Assembly (NCBI GenBank): GCA_001599815.1
Contig: BCIA01000006.1
Span: forward strand, 3,970,961-4,034,960
Direction of reading: 5' to 3'
Length of the DNA: 64,000 bases
Source of the DNA: Furcasterigmium furcatum
Lineage: Eukaryota > Ascomycota > Sordariomycetes > Glomerellales > Plectosphaerellaceae
Part shown: piece after piece, positions 11,378 through 22,898 of the stretch
Position numbering within the stretch: position 1 is the stretch's first letter
Layout of the letters: each line of letters begins with the position of its first letter
Position numbers and translations under genes: made by a program
The notes under the pieces: model-generated
Seen by the model: the letters and a program-made list of their open reading frames with translations, nothing else
Databases searched by the model: none
Told to the model about the DNA's origin: nothing

Positions 11378-12449
11378 TCAGGGGTTGACGTACTTCGGCT
11401 CCAGCTCGGCACCCTGCGTCAGCTTCATGGGCGTAAGCTTCGTCAGGTCCACGCCGTTGAGCACGCGCAGGTTGACGGGATGCCGGACCTGGCTCCCCTC
11501 GTACCATGCACGACTGTCGTCGGACAGGGCCGCAACCTCCTCATCGCTGAGGTCGCGGGGCTCGTTCGTTAACTGCACGCCACACGTCTTGCAGAACGTC
11601 TTCGACATAATCCTTTTGCCGAAAACGTACCTGCCAATGTCCTTGTCATCGCCGTGGAGCGCGACGTTGACGCGCATCGGCCAGACCCAGAGGTACGCGT
11701 TCTAAGCACTGTCAGGACCGGTTCCTTGGAATTTGTTCACTTGGAATTTGTTCAGAATCAGCCTACCCTTTCGCAAATGCTGCACTTGCACTCGGCAACC
11801 GGCTCCGGGAATGTCTCATCGAGAGGCTTGCTCGACAGAGCAACCTGGACCTTACCGCAGTGGCAGCTGCCGGTGTACGTCTGGCCGCCTTCGACCTCCT
11901 CGGCCGGCTGGGGGCCCTCGTACTTGGGGATCTCATAGGCCTCTCCGAGAGCGGCTCCGTCGAAACTTGCAACGGTCAGCATTCAGCAGATACATACACT
12001 GTCTCACCTCGTCCCCTGATGACCTACGGAGTCTTTTGCTCCAACGACCAGGTGTCGAAATCCTGGAAGGCATGAATCTGGAATCTGTCAGCGGTTGCTC
12101 AGAGAATCGGTCGCTTGCTTGTGGCGGGGCTCACGTTGAACCCATAGAGGACCTGGCCGGGGACAAGATGCGCAGTTCCGATCACCCCCGTGCCGCAGTG
12201 AGGGCAGAACTTGTGATGGATCTTCCCCGCGCCGAAGGTGTAGCTGGACAACGCGTCAATGTCGCCCTTGATAACTCGAAGGGAGCCGGCGTCCTTGGGC
12301 CGGATCAGGAGGTAGCCCTTTTTGGTGCAGTAGCTGCAGTTGCACTCCGTCACGGAGTCGACCTTGGGGAGGTCGATCTCGTACACGAAGCTGCCGCAGT
12401 GGCAGTTGGCGCGGTATGTCTGGAGAGGTTTCTGGGTTTTGTCGGCCAT
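11378..12449 (-). CDS. Tandem GFA/CENP-V domain protein (glutathione-dependent formaldehyde-activating family)
   Basis: Four exons: 12449-12135, 12077-12028, 11965-11767, 11701-11378, about 295 residues, all phases consistent. Two complete GFA zinc-binding domains lie in one chain. Domain 1 has C16-x-C18, C36-x-C38-x2-C41 and C82-x2-C85. Domain 2 has C156-x-C158, C181-x-C183-x2-C186 and C225-x2-C228. The linker carries the typical FQDFDTWSLEQKT strand. In GFA enzymes these cysteines bind a structural and a catalytic zinc. Substrates of fungal paralogues are mostly unknown, so formaldehyde chemistry should not be assumed. Its stop is only 47 bp from the stop of the convergent AlkB gene. Confidence 0.88.
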
Positions 12450-14336
12450 GGTTGCGGCTGAGCTGGAAGCTGGAAGAAGCGGGAGGTCGAGAAGAAAGGA
12501 AGGCTTTCGATATGCTCTGCAGAAGATGCCTGGTTCTCCTGAGGTCGCAGCGCTGAGAGATATTTATATCCTTTTCGTTATTCCTCTCCTTTCGGTGACT
12601 CCTCGTCAGCTTCGGATGAATTGAGACCGTCGTGCCGCCCCCTTGCCTAGGAACCTGTGGCCGTCGGAGTTTGAAGTGTGCCCGACGAAGTCTCAACAGG
12701 TCTACCGGTGAAGTGTTGCGCGACTCGATTTTCGAGGCGCGCCTCAACGTTTTGGACTGCTCCAGGCAGCCGAGTGAGTATCAGGAGGCTGTGGTTACCG
12801 CCCCCGCCAAAAGTGAAGCTATTCGTTAGTGCGACAAGGCCCGAAGAGGAACGATCGCAGGCGGGTGTCGTCGATGAGAGATCTCATGAACGAACGAGAG
12901 CTTATATCTTTTTAGTGCAAGTCTCGATCTCTCCCTTGACTCAGACACCGTCGCTGTCAACGACACAGCCTCTTACTTATACCCTCTCCTCTGCCAAATG
13001 TCTCCGAGCTCGTAGTGTAAATTGCCTGAACGGGCGAGATCGACAGCGCGAAACCGCCCCAATTGGCGGCCGTTACAGCGCTAGAAATGAATCAACACCC
13101 CAAATCTCTCCGCCGCCACGTCCGCTCCGCGCGGGCTTGAAGTCGGTGTGGAGTTGTTCGCCGTCCACCGTGGAGTTGAGTGACCCTGGTCTTGCTCACA
13201 AATCAGCTGGGCCGAAGAACTCAACAAACATTCAGGCAACGTCGTTGGACCGTTTCAAGGGAAACGTGTCCCTCAACATCACGACTCGGGTGAGAGAATT
13301 GGAAGCCGAACGCGAGGGCCTCGGCTGAGCTTTGAGTAATCATTTAATCGACAACGATGAACCCGGAGAGATGGGTGAAAGGTCAAGTCAGTCGGTGTAC
13401 GACGGACTACCTAGTGGAGGTGTTGTCGAGTCCGCCGGCACTCATATCCGACGATCGTCGCCCACGTTGACGGAGCCACGACCAGTAACAAGATGCTCCA
13501 GTAGTAGCAATGAGAAGGCTCTGAACTTGAAGCGTCATGGTGCCCACAACTTGAGTGCTCTGAGCGGAGAACGTGATATTAGAGAAAGAAGGAGAGGGAG
13601 GAAGATAATCAAACGCCTACTGTAAAAGACCCCATATTACTTCAGCACCTGGCTGTCGATTGCCCTGACAAGCTGAGCCTCTGGCCATTTGAGCCTCAGA
13701 GACGACCGTACGGTTCAGAATCAGTGTAGCATGGTCAATTCAAGCTGGATCGAGGGTGCAGGATGCATCCAATGGTTCCATTGCATTTGGGCCGAGCCCA
13801 TATTTTGAGCAAGTAGCATCAACCCTGATCAGCAATATCATGTGTCGCCTCCTTTCGGATATCCTTTGTTTATATATGCCCACAGGGCCTCGACAGCCTC
13901 CGAAGCAGACTTATTCGACCTGAAGCCTACTCATGCACTGGATAACAAGAGGCCATGCTCGCCGTTAAATAAACAATCCCTCGGGAGAGACGGGTAGTCC
14001 AGGGCGGCTATTTATGCATCAGCCCTGACTAAATGCTCTAGCGGCACCGAGGAAACACGCCAGCGGCGGTTGATGGACCTCGGACACTCCAATTTGTGCG
14101 TCCAATTCGTTGTCACACTTTCCACCTTCGTACCACATCCCATCTCACAGCCACCACAACTAACAGGGGCTGGCGGCGATCCCAACCAAGACATGGGTCT
14201 TGGGGGCCAAGAGGCCTGTTCCTTATAGGGCTGTCATCGCCGTTTCTTGGCTGACATGTTGTCCATCTATCTCCATGTTCCTTTCGCTCCATCGGACACC
14301 CCCTATCCGACCCGACGCTCGCTTTCCTTTGGAACA
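12450..14336. other. Long intergenic region (about 1.9 kb)
   Basis: Lies between divergent start codons at 12449 (-) and 14337 (+). One open frame of 216 codons (12678-13328, +) is present, but its composition (Ser/Pro/Arg-rich, no hydrophobic core) looks like chance in GC-rich DNA and I do not call it. The stretch 13620-14000 is AT-richer and may be a promoter. No RNA gene recognised. Confidence 0.55.
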
Positions 14337-15248
14337 ATGAGGCCCGTATTGACAGTAACCGGCCTCCTGGCCGCTGCGGCCCTTGCGACGGCGCAAGAGC
14401 AACAGCAACGATGCTACTGGCCCAACGGCAACCGGGACACGTCGAGCAAACCGTGCGGAAACGGAGGATCGGACATCGTGCCCTGCTGCTACGACGGCCA
14501 TTACTGTCTCGACAACGGCCTCTGCTGGGCCAAGTCGTCCAACACCATGTACCGAGGTTCCTGCACCGACCCCGACTTTGAGTCAGATAAATGCGGGCAG
14601 TTCTGCCTGGGAGATGGCTGGGGATGTATGGCAACCCCTCCCCGATCGGCGCGCAAAGCCAGTCTTCTGACTCTGTACTGACCCGACCATCCAGCCGACA
14701 GCTCTCACTCGGGAGTGTGGACCTGCGGCGACGGCAGGTTTGCATGCCACTCTTCCAGTACGGCGTGCAGCCAGTTCAACTTCACTGTGGGCGGCGGCCA
14801 GCTGCTCTTCAACGAGGCGCTCGCCCAGGACGTCGGCGAGGACCTCGTCATACCCTCCGGCTCCGGCTCTGCTTCGGGCGTCATTGCAACGGTGACGACC
14901 ACGGTGACAGCGAGTCCAACAGGCGACGAGGGATCAAGCGGCGATGCACCAGGCGGCATATCGACGGCAGCGGCAGCAGGAATCGGCGCCGGCGTCGGGG
15001 TGCCGCTGTTCATCGCCGCCGCAACCCTCCTCTTCCTCCTGTTTCGCGAGCGGAAAAAGCGGCAAGCCTACCAGGATCAGCTCATGCAGCTCGGTATCCA
15101 GGCTCACAGCCAGAAAGGCGGCGCACCGGGTGTTGCTGGGCAGTACCAAGCCGTGCCGCCCAACGCCGCAGAAGTCGGCCCGCAGGGCACACCACCGAAC
15201 CCCGCCGAGCTTAGGGGGTCGTCGCAACGTTACGAGCTATACACTTGA
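14337..15248 (+). CDS. Cys-rich single-pass membrane protein (type I, putative cell-surface)
   Basis: Exons 14337-14625 and 14695-15248 (phase 1; GTATGG donor, tactgac branch, CAG acceptor), 280 residues. Signal peptide about 1-19 (MRPVLTVTGLLAAAALATA). The ectodomain has many cysteines (PCCYDGHYCLDNGLCW, CTDPDF, CGQFCLGDGW, WTCGDGRFACHSS) and then a Ser/Thr/Gly-rich stalk. One membrane segment lies at about 190-215 and ends in RERKKR, so the tail is cytosolic. This plan (signal, Cys-rich domain, Ser/Thr stalk, TM, basic tail) is common in fungal wall-sensor-like proteins. I do not recognise a named family, and a sensor role is a guess from architecture. Confidence 0.78.
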
Positions 15249-16135
15249 GGTGTGAGAGAACAAACAGATGCGCCGCTCGAGGAAGTGAGCATCGGGGCGA
15301 AGTAACAAGCCCCTGAGGGCTCTCTATCACCAGGATACCTAGACCCTTTGGGGATTTTGGGAGCACAATCCATTACTATTACCTACGAAACGATACAGCA
15401 GCTGCGGCATCAATTCAGGCCAAGGCATGTACACGGGAAGGTCAACCATACGAAGAGTCTTTCGACAAGGCTGCCGTATCACGTATCCAAGGTGACTTTG
15501 GCGCCTCGACTGTCTCGAGGTTGAGATGATAATGAGTGTGGCCCTCAGCAAGCTTTGCAACCACGCCGTTGACGTCGACAACGAAGTTGGTTCTCTGCTG
15601 GTGGCCACGCACGAGACTCCGTCTAGACACTAGACCAGCATATGACAGGCAAACAAACCGTCACAGAAATGTCACTGATTTTACCGCTCATATTGGACCT
15701 GGGCAGGGCAGTGCTTTCTGGCAAGAAAGGTGACGGATGTGAAGCCCCAGATGGAATGGTCAGGGTTGGGCCTGAATTACTCATGTAATGGAGAAGACGC
15801 AAAGGCATCTCACATATCATTCCGATTTACCGAAGATTCGCAGCAGTTGCTGCTCTGGCTGTGAATATGTGCCGAAAAAAAGAGGTATATCATATTCATT
15901 CCCAGTATGTTCCTCGAGGCACTATGACATGTCCTCCTCTCTATGTACACCCAATACTTCGTCGTACATATCGGCCGACAGCATAGGAATCGTGTCCCCA
16001 TCAAAAGCCTCGCATCCCACGTGAACCCCCTAATACACCGTATACACCCAAAGTCATCTAAACAAATCACAGGATATCCCAAGTAAATCGCTCCCGGCAC
16101 AGATCTGGCGGCCCCCGCACTGCTCCGCTCACTGC
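15249..16135. other. Convergent intergenic region
   Basis: About 890 bp between two facing stop codons. AT-richer than flanking coding DNA, as expected for 3' UTRs. No coding or RNA gene seen. Confidence 0.55.
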
Positions 16136-16684
16136 TCAATAATCCCGACTGCTCCGCCGATCATCGTGTCGGCTGCTGTACCTCCGGCTCCTCCTCGGCG
16201 GGGAGTTCTCCTCGATCACGACCACCTCGTCCTCGTCGTCGGACTCGTGGATGACCCTCGGCGGCGGCCTGCTCACGCTCCTCGTCCTCTCCGTCATCGG
16301 GGGGTCGGCCTCGACAATCACGGGCCCGCCGCCGGTGGTCGTGGTCTGCCGGACCCTCGTCGTCTCCGTGGCATACACCCTCGCGCCCCGCGACGAGTGG
16401 TGCCGTTTATGGTGGTGGTGCCTCGGCCTGCTGCGCGACGAGCGGCTGATGTTGTCGGAGCGGTACTCGACGGGCGGCCCGATGTTCGCGCAGCACGAGT
16501 AGAAGAGCCAGAGGAGGAGGAGGAAGCCGCCGACGGAGCCGAGGACGATGCCCGCGACGGCGGCGGGAGCGAGGGACGAGTTTAGTTCGCCGTATCCGGC
16601 GGGGATGATGGTGGTGTCGTCGGCGGATTGGCGCGCGAGGAGGCGGACGGCCCGGGCCGCGGCTTGGTTGGGGAGAGGAGGCAT
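16136..16684 (-). CDS. Small single-pass membrane protein with basic/Ser-rich tail
   Basis: Single exon, 182 residues from ATG 16684 (MPPLPNQAAARAV). An in-frame ATG at 16786 would add 34 residues and cannot be excluded. A short N-terminal region with a Ser/Asn glycosylation-type site (NSS) is followed by one strong membrane segment (about 41-63, AAVAGIVLGSVGGFLLLLWLFY) ending in two cysteines. The long polar tail is rich in Arg/Ser/His with acidic blocks (HESDDEDEVVVIEE) and ends in Arg/Ser/Asp repeats. No enzyme motif. The tail is probably cytosolic and disordered. Family not recognised. Confidence 0.7.
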   Translation of the reverse strand: MPPLPNQAAARAVRLLARQSADDTTIIPAGYGELNSSLAPAAVAGIVLGSVGGFLLLLWLFYSCCANIGPPVEYRSDNISRSSRSRPRHHHHKRHHSSRGARVYATETTRVRQTTTTGGGPVIVEADPPMTERTRSVSRPPPRVIHESDDEDEVVVIEENSPPRRSRRYSSRHDDRRSSRDY

Positions 16685-17277
16685 CGCGGTGTATTGTTGC
16701 GAGGTTTGATTGAGGAACGTCGTCGCAAGCGCCCGGGGCGCAAACAATGCGCTGGTCGAGTACAGGGACAACCCGTGCTTGTACAACAGCGGCGGGATGG
16801 ATCTATTGGGCCTGGGTCGTGCGCGCAGTCAATGTCGCGGGGCAGGTCGGCATCTCAGCGAGACCAACAGCCGGATCGTGGATGAAGATGCGATGATGAG
16901 GGTTGAAGCAGCGAGGCGTCGCAGCTGGGTGGTGCCTGCGGGCTGGTCTTGATTGACGCTACGAGTACGTCAAACACCAACTCAAGACGCAGGTGGGATG
17001 AGCCCAGAGAGAGGCAGGGCCAATGCGGGCGGGCACTGGTTGGCTGGGGCAACGCCCGGGATCTGCGAGGGCGTCATCGTCCAGGGCCGGGGTGGGGGCG
17101 GGCGCTGTTGACTGGTTGCTGATTCAGGGTGCATATGCAGGAGTGACAATGTGGTCTAGGTAGATTTACTTGGACAGAATTATGAAGATTAAGAGAAATG
17201 TTCTTCAGTGACAACATGGTGTCTGTGTGATGCTCCAATCGCCCTTCCCCGTCGTACTTCTATTAAACACCAACCTA
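16685..17277. other. Intergenic region
   Basis: About 590 bp upstream of the small membrane protein and downstream of the next minus-strand gene. No gene seen. Confidence 0.55.
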
Positions 17278-19385
17278 CTACTTTCGGTCCTTGATCCGGC
17301 CAACCTCATCTTCAGGCCCGACGCCTAGAATCGGCTGTCCCTGGCGCGTCATCTCCGTATAGCCGTACCTCACCCGCTGTTCTTTGATCATCCTCGAGAC
17401 ATCCGAGGATGACATGTGGCTTGATTCTGGCGGCAAGTCCATGAACTTGGAGTCACGCACCAGCGTCGAAGCGTACCCGAGAACCTCAGGCCCGTCGGAC
17501 AGGTGCGTGAAGACGATGCTCGCGATGCCTCCCGCAAGGAATATAATACTGGAAACCAAGGCCAGCACGATCCACAAGGTCGAGATGTGGTACACCTCCT
17601 CGAGGTTGGTGAGCTCCACGGACGCCGCCGTGGCACTCGGCTGGATCCAACTCGAGTTTTCGGTGATGCTGGCACCGAAATTCGCACTGCTGACGAGGAG
17701 ATATGTGTTGAGAATTTGTGACAATCTGCGACTGAAATCCAGGTTGTTGATTTCTTGGAAAGCATCACTCATATCACTCGCAGTTAGTGTTGTTGGGTCG
17801 TTCAGATAGCTGATGGCGTGGTCGGCGCCGCCGTTGTATGTCGCAAAAGGAAGCCGATTAGAGATCTCGAGCCAGACTGCCGGGAAATTCAGATGCGAGA
17901 TTGTCTCGGGAGGGTGAGACCTGCGCGAGGGGCGCTGGGCCACCGCCGTGCAGTTCTGCCGGCTTGATTCGTATCGGCGCTCGCAGTTGACGCGAGACTC
18001 GACGTACTTCTGGCGGACATCGCAGTATGCCGAGATTCCGTCGTACATCTGGCTCCTACCGCTCATGAAGTTTGCAAAGAAAAATAGCCTCGTGGGCCCG
18101 GCGTTGATGTGCGGCTCGTTGTCGAATAGTCTGGGGCTCTGCATGGCATTGTAGATGCTCTCGTCTTCGTTAAATTCCGTGCGATCAAGGCCTGCTCGTT
18201 CCTCCATCCAGGTCCGGTTCAGCCAGATTTCATCGACGAATCTGTCCAGAGCAAGGAGCCACGTCGGGTTCAACTGCCCATCCACCCCTCGATCCATGGG
18301 CAATCCCTGCCAGCTGCTGTTGGCGTTCTTCGGCGCTTCTGCCCCGTCGCCGCCCAGGTAGAGTGTCGGCCAATCCCACTCGATACTCTCGTCCAAAACG
18401 CCGGGGAAGAACGAAGAAACGTTGTAGCAGTTGAGTTCGATATAGCCAGACTCTACCGACATTGTTGTGTTTCCAACAGGAACATCGCCGATGGGAACAC
18501 CCGCAAGAGCGGAGAATCTCTCGCGAGAAGGACTCCAGACCACGTCTTGCCAGTCTGACTTTGGCGTCTTTATCGTCTTGTTGTCATAACCATCCCCGAA
18601 AAACGGTATCTTCACGCTGCCCCATGGATCCATCGTGTCCGTTTGAATATGGTCCGGCATCAGCATCAGGGTAGTCAGCGCGCTTGCAGCATTGCTGAAA
18701 AAAACAGAGGCTGCTGCAGCACTTGGCGAAGATACTGCCATATGATCCCATAGGCGCGTGTCCATCGTCGTATCCTTGAACACGGCACTGGCGGAACTGA
18801 CGATCGGTGATAAGCGCGTCTCGAGGGTACGCAGCAGAGCCTGTGTGCCGAGCGGAGAGATAGCCCAGAGGAGGACCAGGCCGATACCAAGGAGGTTCAA
18901 CGTTCCCAGGGTGATTTGGGTCAGGACAGCGCCTCCAAACGTTCGGCTACCGTTGAATTGCTCCAGCATGCCTATGGTCGTTCCTTGCTCGAGTCTGTAG
19001 CGACCGATCTGGTAGCATAAACGACCAATGATGGCGGCAAAGCCAATGGGGAAAATCGAGGCAAACTAAGCGGCATCGGCTTGATCAGCTTTTGTTGAAT
19101 GAGAAAACATTCTCGCATGAGCTGATAGGTACTCACGGCAATGATACCGTTCCGCCAGTGGCCGAGTGCCTCCTTGTCAACCCTGTCCCCATGAATCGAA
19201 TAAAGACCGGCGACCAGACATAGAGCAGCGAGCGGCAAGACGACAGCCACAATATCCGATGCTATCGTTGCGAACCCGGCGTTGTACCTGCCAAACCTGG
19301 GAGCAACAGCTTCGGGTGACTGCAAGTCCGAATCACGGCCATTGGAGCCCGCCGTGTCGACCTTGGTGCTGGACTTTTCGTCCAT
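17278..19385 (-). CDS. Multi-pass membrane protein with large glycosylated loop, unknown function
   Basis: Exons 19385-19137 and 19065-17278 (phase 0; GTGAGT donor, CTTAG acceptor), 678 residues. Membrane segments appear at about 40-60 (IASDIVAVVLPLAALCLVAGLY), 83-100 (FASIFPIGFAAIIG), 128-150 (LGTLNLLGIGLVLLWAI) and near 595-615 (ISTLWIVLALVSSIIFLAGG). The long loop between the third and last has many N-glycosylation sequons (NKT, NTT, NVS, NSS, NRT) and several cysteines, so it should face outside. The C-terminal tail is polar. It resembles a broad fungal class of uncharacterised plasma-membrane proteins; I give no function. Confidence 0.78.
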
Positions 19386-20584
19386 CGTGCCGGAAAGTAG
19401 CCCTTGAGACTGATCGGTCGATCGAGAAGAAGACGGAAAAGAAAAAACGAGCGACAATGTCCCCAAAGACGACGCAGGCCTACGGCCCTGAGGCGGGACG
19501 AGCTCATATTAGAACCATCTAGTCCTCTTCTCCGCCCCTGCGCTGCCCGGCCGGGGTTGTTGATCCTCGCCCCTTATTAACAGGTAACCTCAAACGCACA
19601 GAGGATTACCCTGGCGGGCTGCCCTATGATAGCTCGCAAGGCTGAGCCTAGATCCATGTCAGGCGCGCAATGAAGCTTCTCTCGGAGATGCCAAGCTGTC
19701 GTCACAGAACTTCTGCATTGCCGCGCGTTGGGGCCAGACCCTTGAGGCCCGCCGTCGTGCCACCTCGGCCAACTGCTTCCGCTCCAAAGCGCTCGCTTCG
19801 GGGCTTCGCCAGTCGAAAATAGCACCTCGATGCTGCAAACGGCCACCGAGTTCGCTGCGTCGTGGGACATCTCGTATCATCCCCTGGCTCTTGGCCAGCG
19901 TTGCAGGAACAGGTAATTTCCGACTTCGACTGTCTGCAGGGGGCTAAATGATATGCACTTGTACATATGTAAGTGCTGCCGCCAACCCCAGAAAATCCGA
20001 CCTGAAACATGAGAATCGTGGGCGCAATGAAGCCCCTGAGGACCCCTGGGCTGACAGGTGCCCGATCGTAGGGCTTACCGACCCGGAGACAGTTCTGGGC
20101 TTCGATGCGGCCCGAGCCGCTTGGCTCACTCTCCGTCGAAGAGGGCACCCTCATCCAGCAGTGGTCTCACGGCTGAAGAGACCCGTAAGATAGTAACGAG
20201 CGGGGCGATTCAAGTGCCCGTCACACGTGCGAAGGGGGCCTGCCTTGGAAGCGTTGCATGGACATGTCCCAGGCCACCAATTTGGGACCTCAAACAGGGA
20301 CTGGTCTTTGGTTGTAATCAAGGAAGACGCACACTCGTGTGTAGACTCTAGTATGTTTGGTGCATGCATGAAGAAGGACGCTGGAGTTGTCATCTGGACG
20401 GCTCAGGCGAGCTGGGCGACTCCCGCGTTAGGGGAGTAAACGGTCTGTCGATTCGATAGAGAAATTTCGCGATATGCGTATACGAGTCTCCTCCTCTCCT
20501 CACTTCCATGTCCTCGACCTCCGGTTCACCAATCTTGTGTCGAGTGCAACCACGCCTCCCTCCCACAAGTCTCGCCCTACCTAC
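19386..20584. other. Intergenic region
   Basis: About 1.2 kb between the promoter side of the 678-residue membrane protein gene and the 3' end of the AA12 gene. Only short, compositionally random open frames. Confidence 0.55.
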
Positions 20585-22264
20585 CTAGTTCAGACACTGA
20601 GAGTACCACGGGTTTTGGAACCTGCAAGTTCCCTGCTGGCAGCACGTTGCGCCAGTCCAGTTATTGCCTCCGCACTGGCCCCAGAGCGCCTGGCACGATG
20701 GTGCCGGCGTGTTAGTGGTAGTCGGCGGGACGGTTGTGGTGGTGCCTGGAGCAGACGTGGTGGTGCCTGGAGAGGATGTTGTGGTGCCCGGGGGGTTGCT
20801 CCCCGAATTCGGGATCGTCACGACATACAGCTCGCCGGTCGAATCACTCGACATGAAGATACGGCCACTCTGGCGCGGGTCCCAGGCCAGCCCTGTCGGC
20901 CGGAAGCAGTTGCTGGGACAGTTGTTGTTGTTCGGGTTCTGCATCACCCGCACCTCCGCTGTCCTGCTGTTCCTCGCATGAACCGGCTGGCCGTCGGGGC
21001 CAAAGTCGACCCTGCTGAGACGGTAGCCATCCGGCGGCGATCGGTTCCTGTTCCATGTCAGCTTTTCATGCTCCGATGGCGCGAACTCGAGAGGGTGCCT
21101 ACCAGCTGCCGTGGAAGGTAATGTAAGCGCTCCTGCCGTCAGGCGTGAACTTGATATCCAGAGGAGCCGTGTGCGACGCGAACGTCAGCCTGGGCGGAGT
21201 GGGCTGCGACTGGCAGTACTGATCTGTCACCTCGCCGCTGGGGTTGCCTTGGATCACCTGGCTGCCGACCTCGAAGCCTGGGATCACGCTGGTGTCCCAC
21301 ACGGGGTGGCACCGGGGGTGGCCGTAGTTCACGCCATAGAAGCCGCTCTGGGTGTCGTTCGCCCTGCCGTGGAAGTTGAGCTTCTCTCCGGGGCTCTCGT
21401 TGTGGACATCCCTCCCGCTGCGCATCATGTTGTCCAGGCCGTTGTCGACGGACCACTGCCGCTCGTCAGTACGACATGTCCCACAGGCAAAGATCAGTTT
21501 GAGCCCGATCTGCTTACAATCTCACCACTGGTCGGGTTCTCGCCAACGCCAACCGTGTTACGCAGTCCCCAACCGAAGAGGGCTCCCGAGTTGTAAGCAA
21601 CGGGGCCACTGTTGCTCAAGGCATCCAAGTTGAAGGCTCGGACCATGCTACGTCCCGTCTGCGGGTTGGTTGTCGCGGTGTCCAGGTTGTCCTCGGAGCC
21701 TACGCTGACGAGAAGGGTGTTCGGGTTCCCGCGTGGGACGTAGAGAGTCCTCTGCTGATGGTACCCGCCCTGAGCCGGGATGTTGATGAGGGTGCGTGGC
21801 GAGCCCACGGTCACGGCCACGGGATCATATGGGTAGGAGAATACCTGTGTCGCAGTCGACACATACAGCGTCCTGCTATCAGGCGAGAGCGCGATGCCGT
21901 GGTTGAGCTGGCCTGGAGTGAGCAGACTTTCTTTAACGGATATCCCGCGACGTGGACATACATCAGTGTTAGAGATCAGGTCTCGCTGCGCGGACACACA
22001 GATGTTGGTACCGCCATTGTCGGTGAACCGGAAGTGCTGGATGCCGACAGCTCCCATGCTAGCAATGAGCAAGGCGCCTTGGGAATCAACCACCATGTGG
22101 CGTGGCTGCCGGAGGCCGCTGAAGATGGCCCGGGATTGGTAGCCGGCCGCCATCTGCGGTTGGAACCGTTGCTGAGGCTGTTGAAGGCATTGCGCAGACG
22201 TGCCGGGGATGAAGACGGCCACAGTCGCCAGAAGGCTGACCACAAGACTCTTTGCGGTGAGCAT
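20585..22264 (-). CDS. Secreted AA12 PQQ-dependent sugar oxidoreductase with C-terminal CBM1
   Basis: Exons 22264-21518, 21455-21103, 21047-20585, 520 residues, all in phase. Signal peptide about 1-24 (ends GTSA). The catalytic part is a six-bladed beta-propeller of the sorbosone/pyranose dehydrogenase type: RQPRHMVVDSQG, LNHGIALSPDSRTLYVS, GWGLRNTVGVGENP, WSVDNGLDNMMR, PLDIKFTPDGRSAYITFHGSW, FRPTGLAWDPRQSGRIF. In AA12 enzymes PQQ and Ca2+ sit in this propeller. A Thr/Pro linker (PGTTTSSPGTTTSAPG) leads to a CBM1 cellulose-binding module (485-520) with the four conserved cysteines and aromatic face residues. No AA8 cytochrome domain is fused. A role feeding electrons to LPMOs on cellulose is inferred from the family. 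Confidence 0.88.
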
Positions 22265-22898
22265 CTTGTAAATCCCTTGCCAGGTACGGTCACGATGGGT
22301 TGAAGAACTGCTTGGATTCAATGGAGGCCCAGCAAGCGGTTAAGTTATTTGGAAATACGTCCGGGCTCTTCCTCTTCAGTAAGCCTGCCTGCCTTGGTAT
22401 CGGGCATCGGAAAAGGGCAATCCCCCTCCTGCCCACCTAGATTCGGATCAATGGATGGCTTCTTCGAGCGAGGTCGCCAGCGCCAAGTTGACGGAGCGCA
22501 CTCATGGCAGGCGATGTTCCCGCCAGCAGTCACTGTGGCATTCCCGAAGAAGGCACGGGGAGCCATGGCCGACTCCCTGTATTCGGTAGGTACGTAGCAT
22601 CCAATAATCCCGGACCAGCCGCATTGAGGGATGGGTTCGCCATACCTGATTGCTAATATATACCTAGGTACGGTAGGATGGATGGAATGGGTAGCATTGG
22701 GAGGGGAGTCAGATCCAAGGCCGGTTATTCTCGCGGTAGCTTAAGCTTCACGTTATAATTGAATGGACCGTCCCCCGCCGGGTATCGAAAGCACACAACC
22801 TGTTAAACGCCCCTGTTCAAAGTGCCCAGCCGTGCCATGCTTTTTGCCAAAAAACCTATAGTCATAAACGCGTCCGGTTCCTTTGGATAATAACCAGC
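22265..22898. other. Promoter region of the AA12 gene
   Basis: About 630 bp between the AA12 start and the bystin stop, both on the minus strand. It should hold the AA12 promoter. I looked for strong CreA or XlnR site clusters and do not see a convincing one. Confidence 0.5.

Noticed and set aside
12678..13328. 216-codon open frame between the GFA gene and the Cys-rich membrane protein
   Set aside because: Composition is Ser/Pro/Arg-rich without a hydrophobic core or motif, no splice support, and long chance frames are common in GC-rich DNA.
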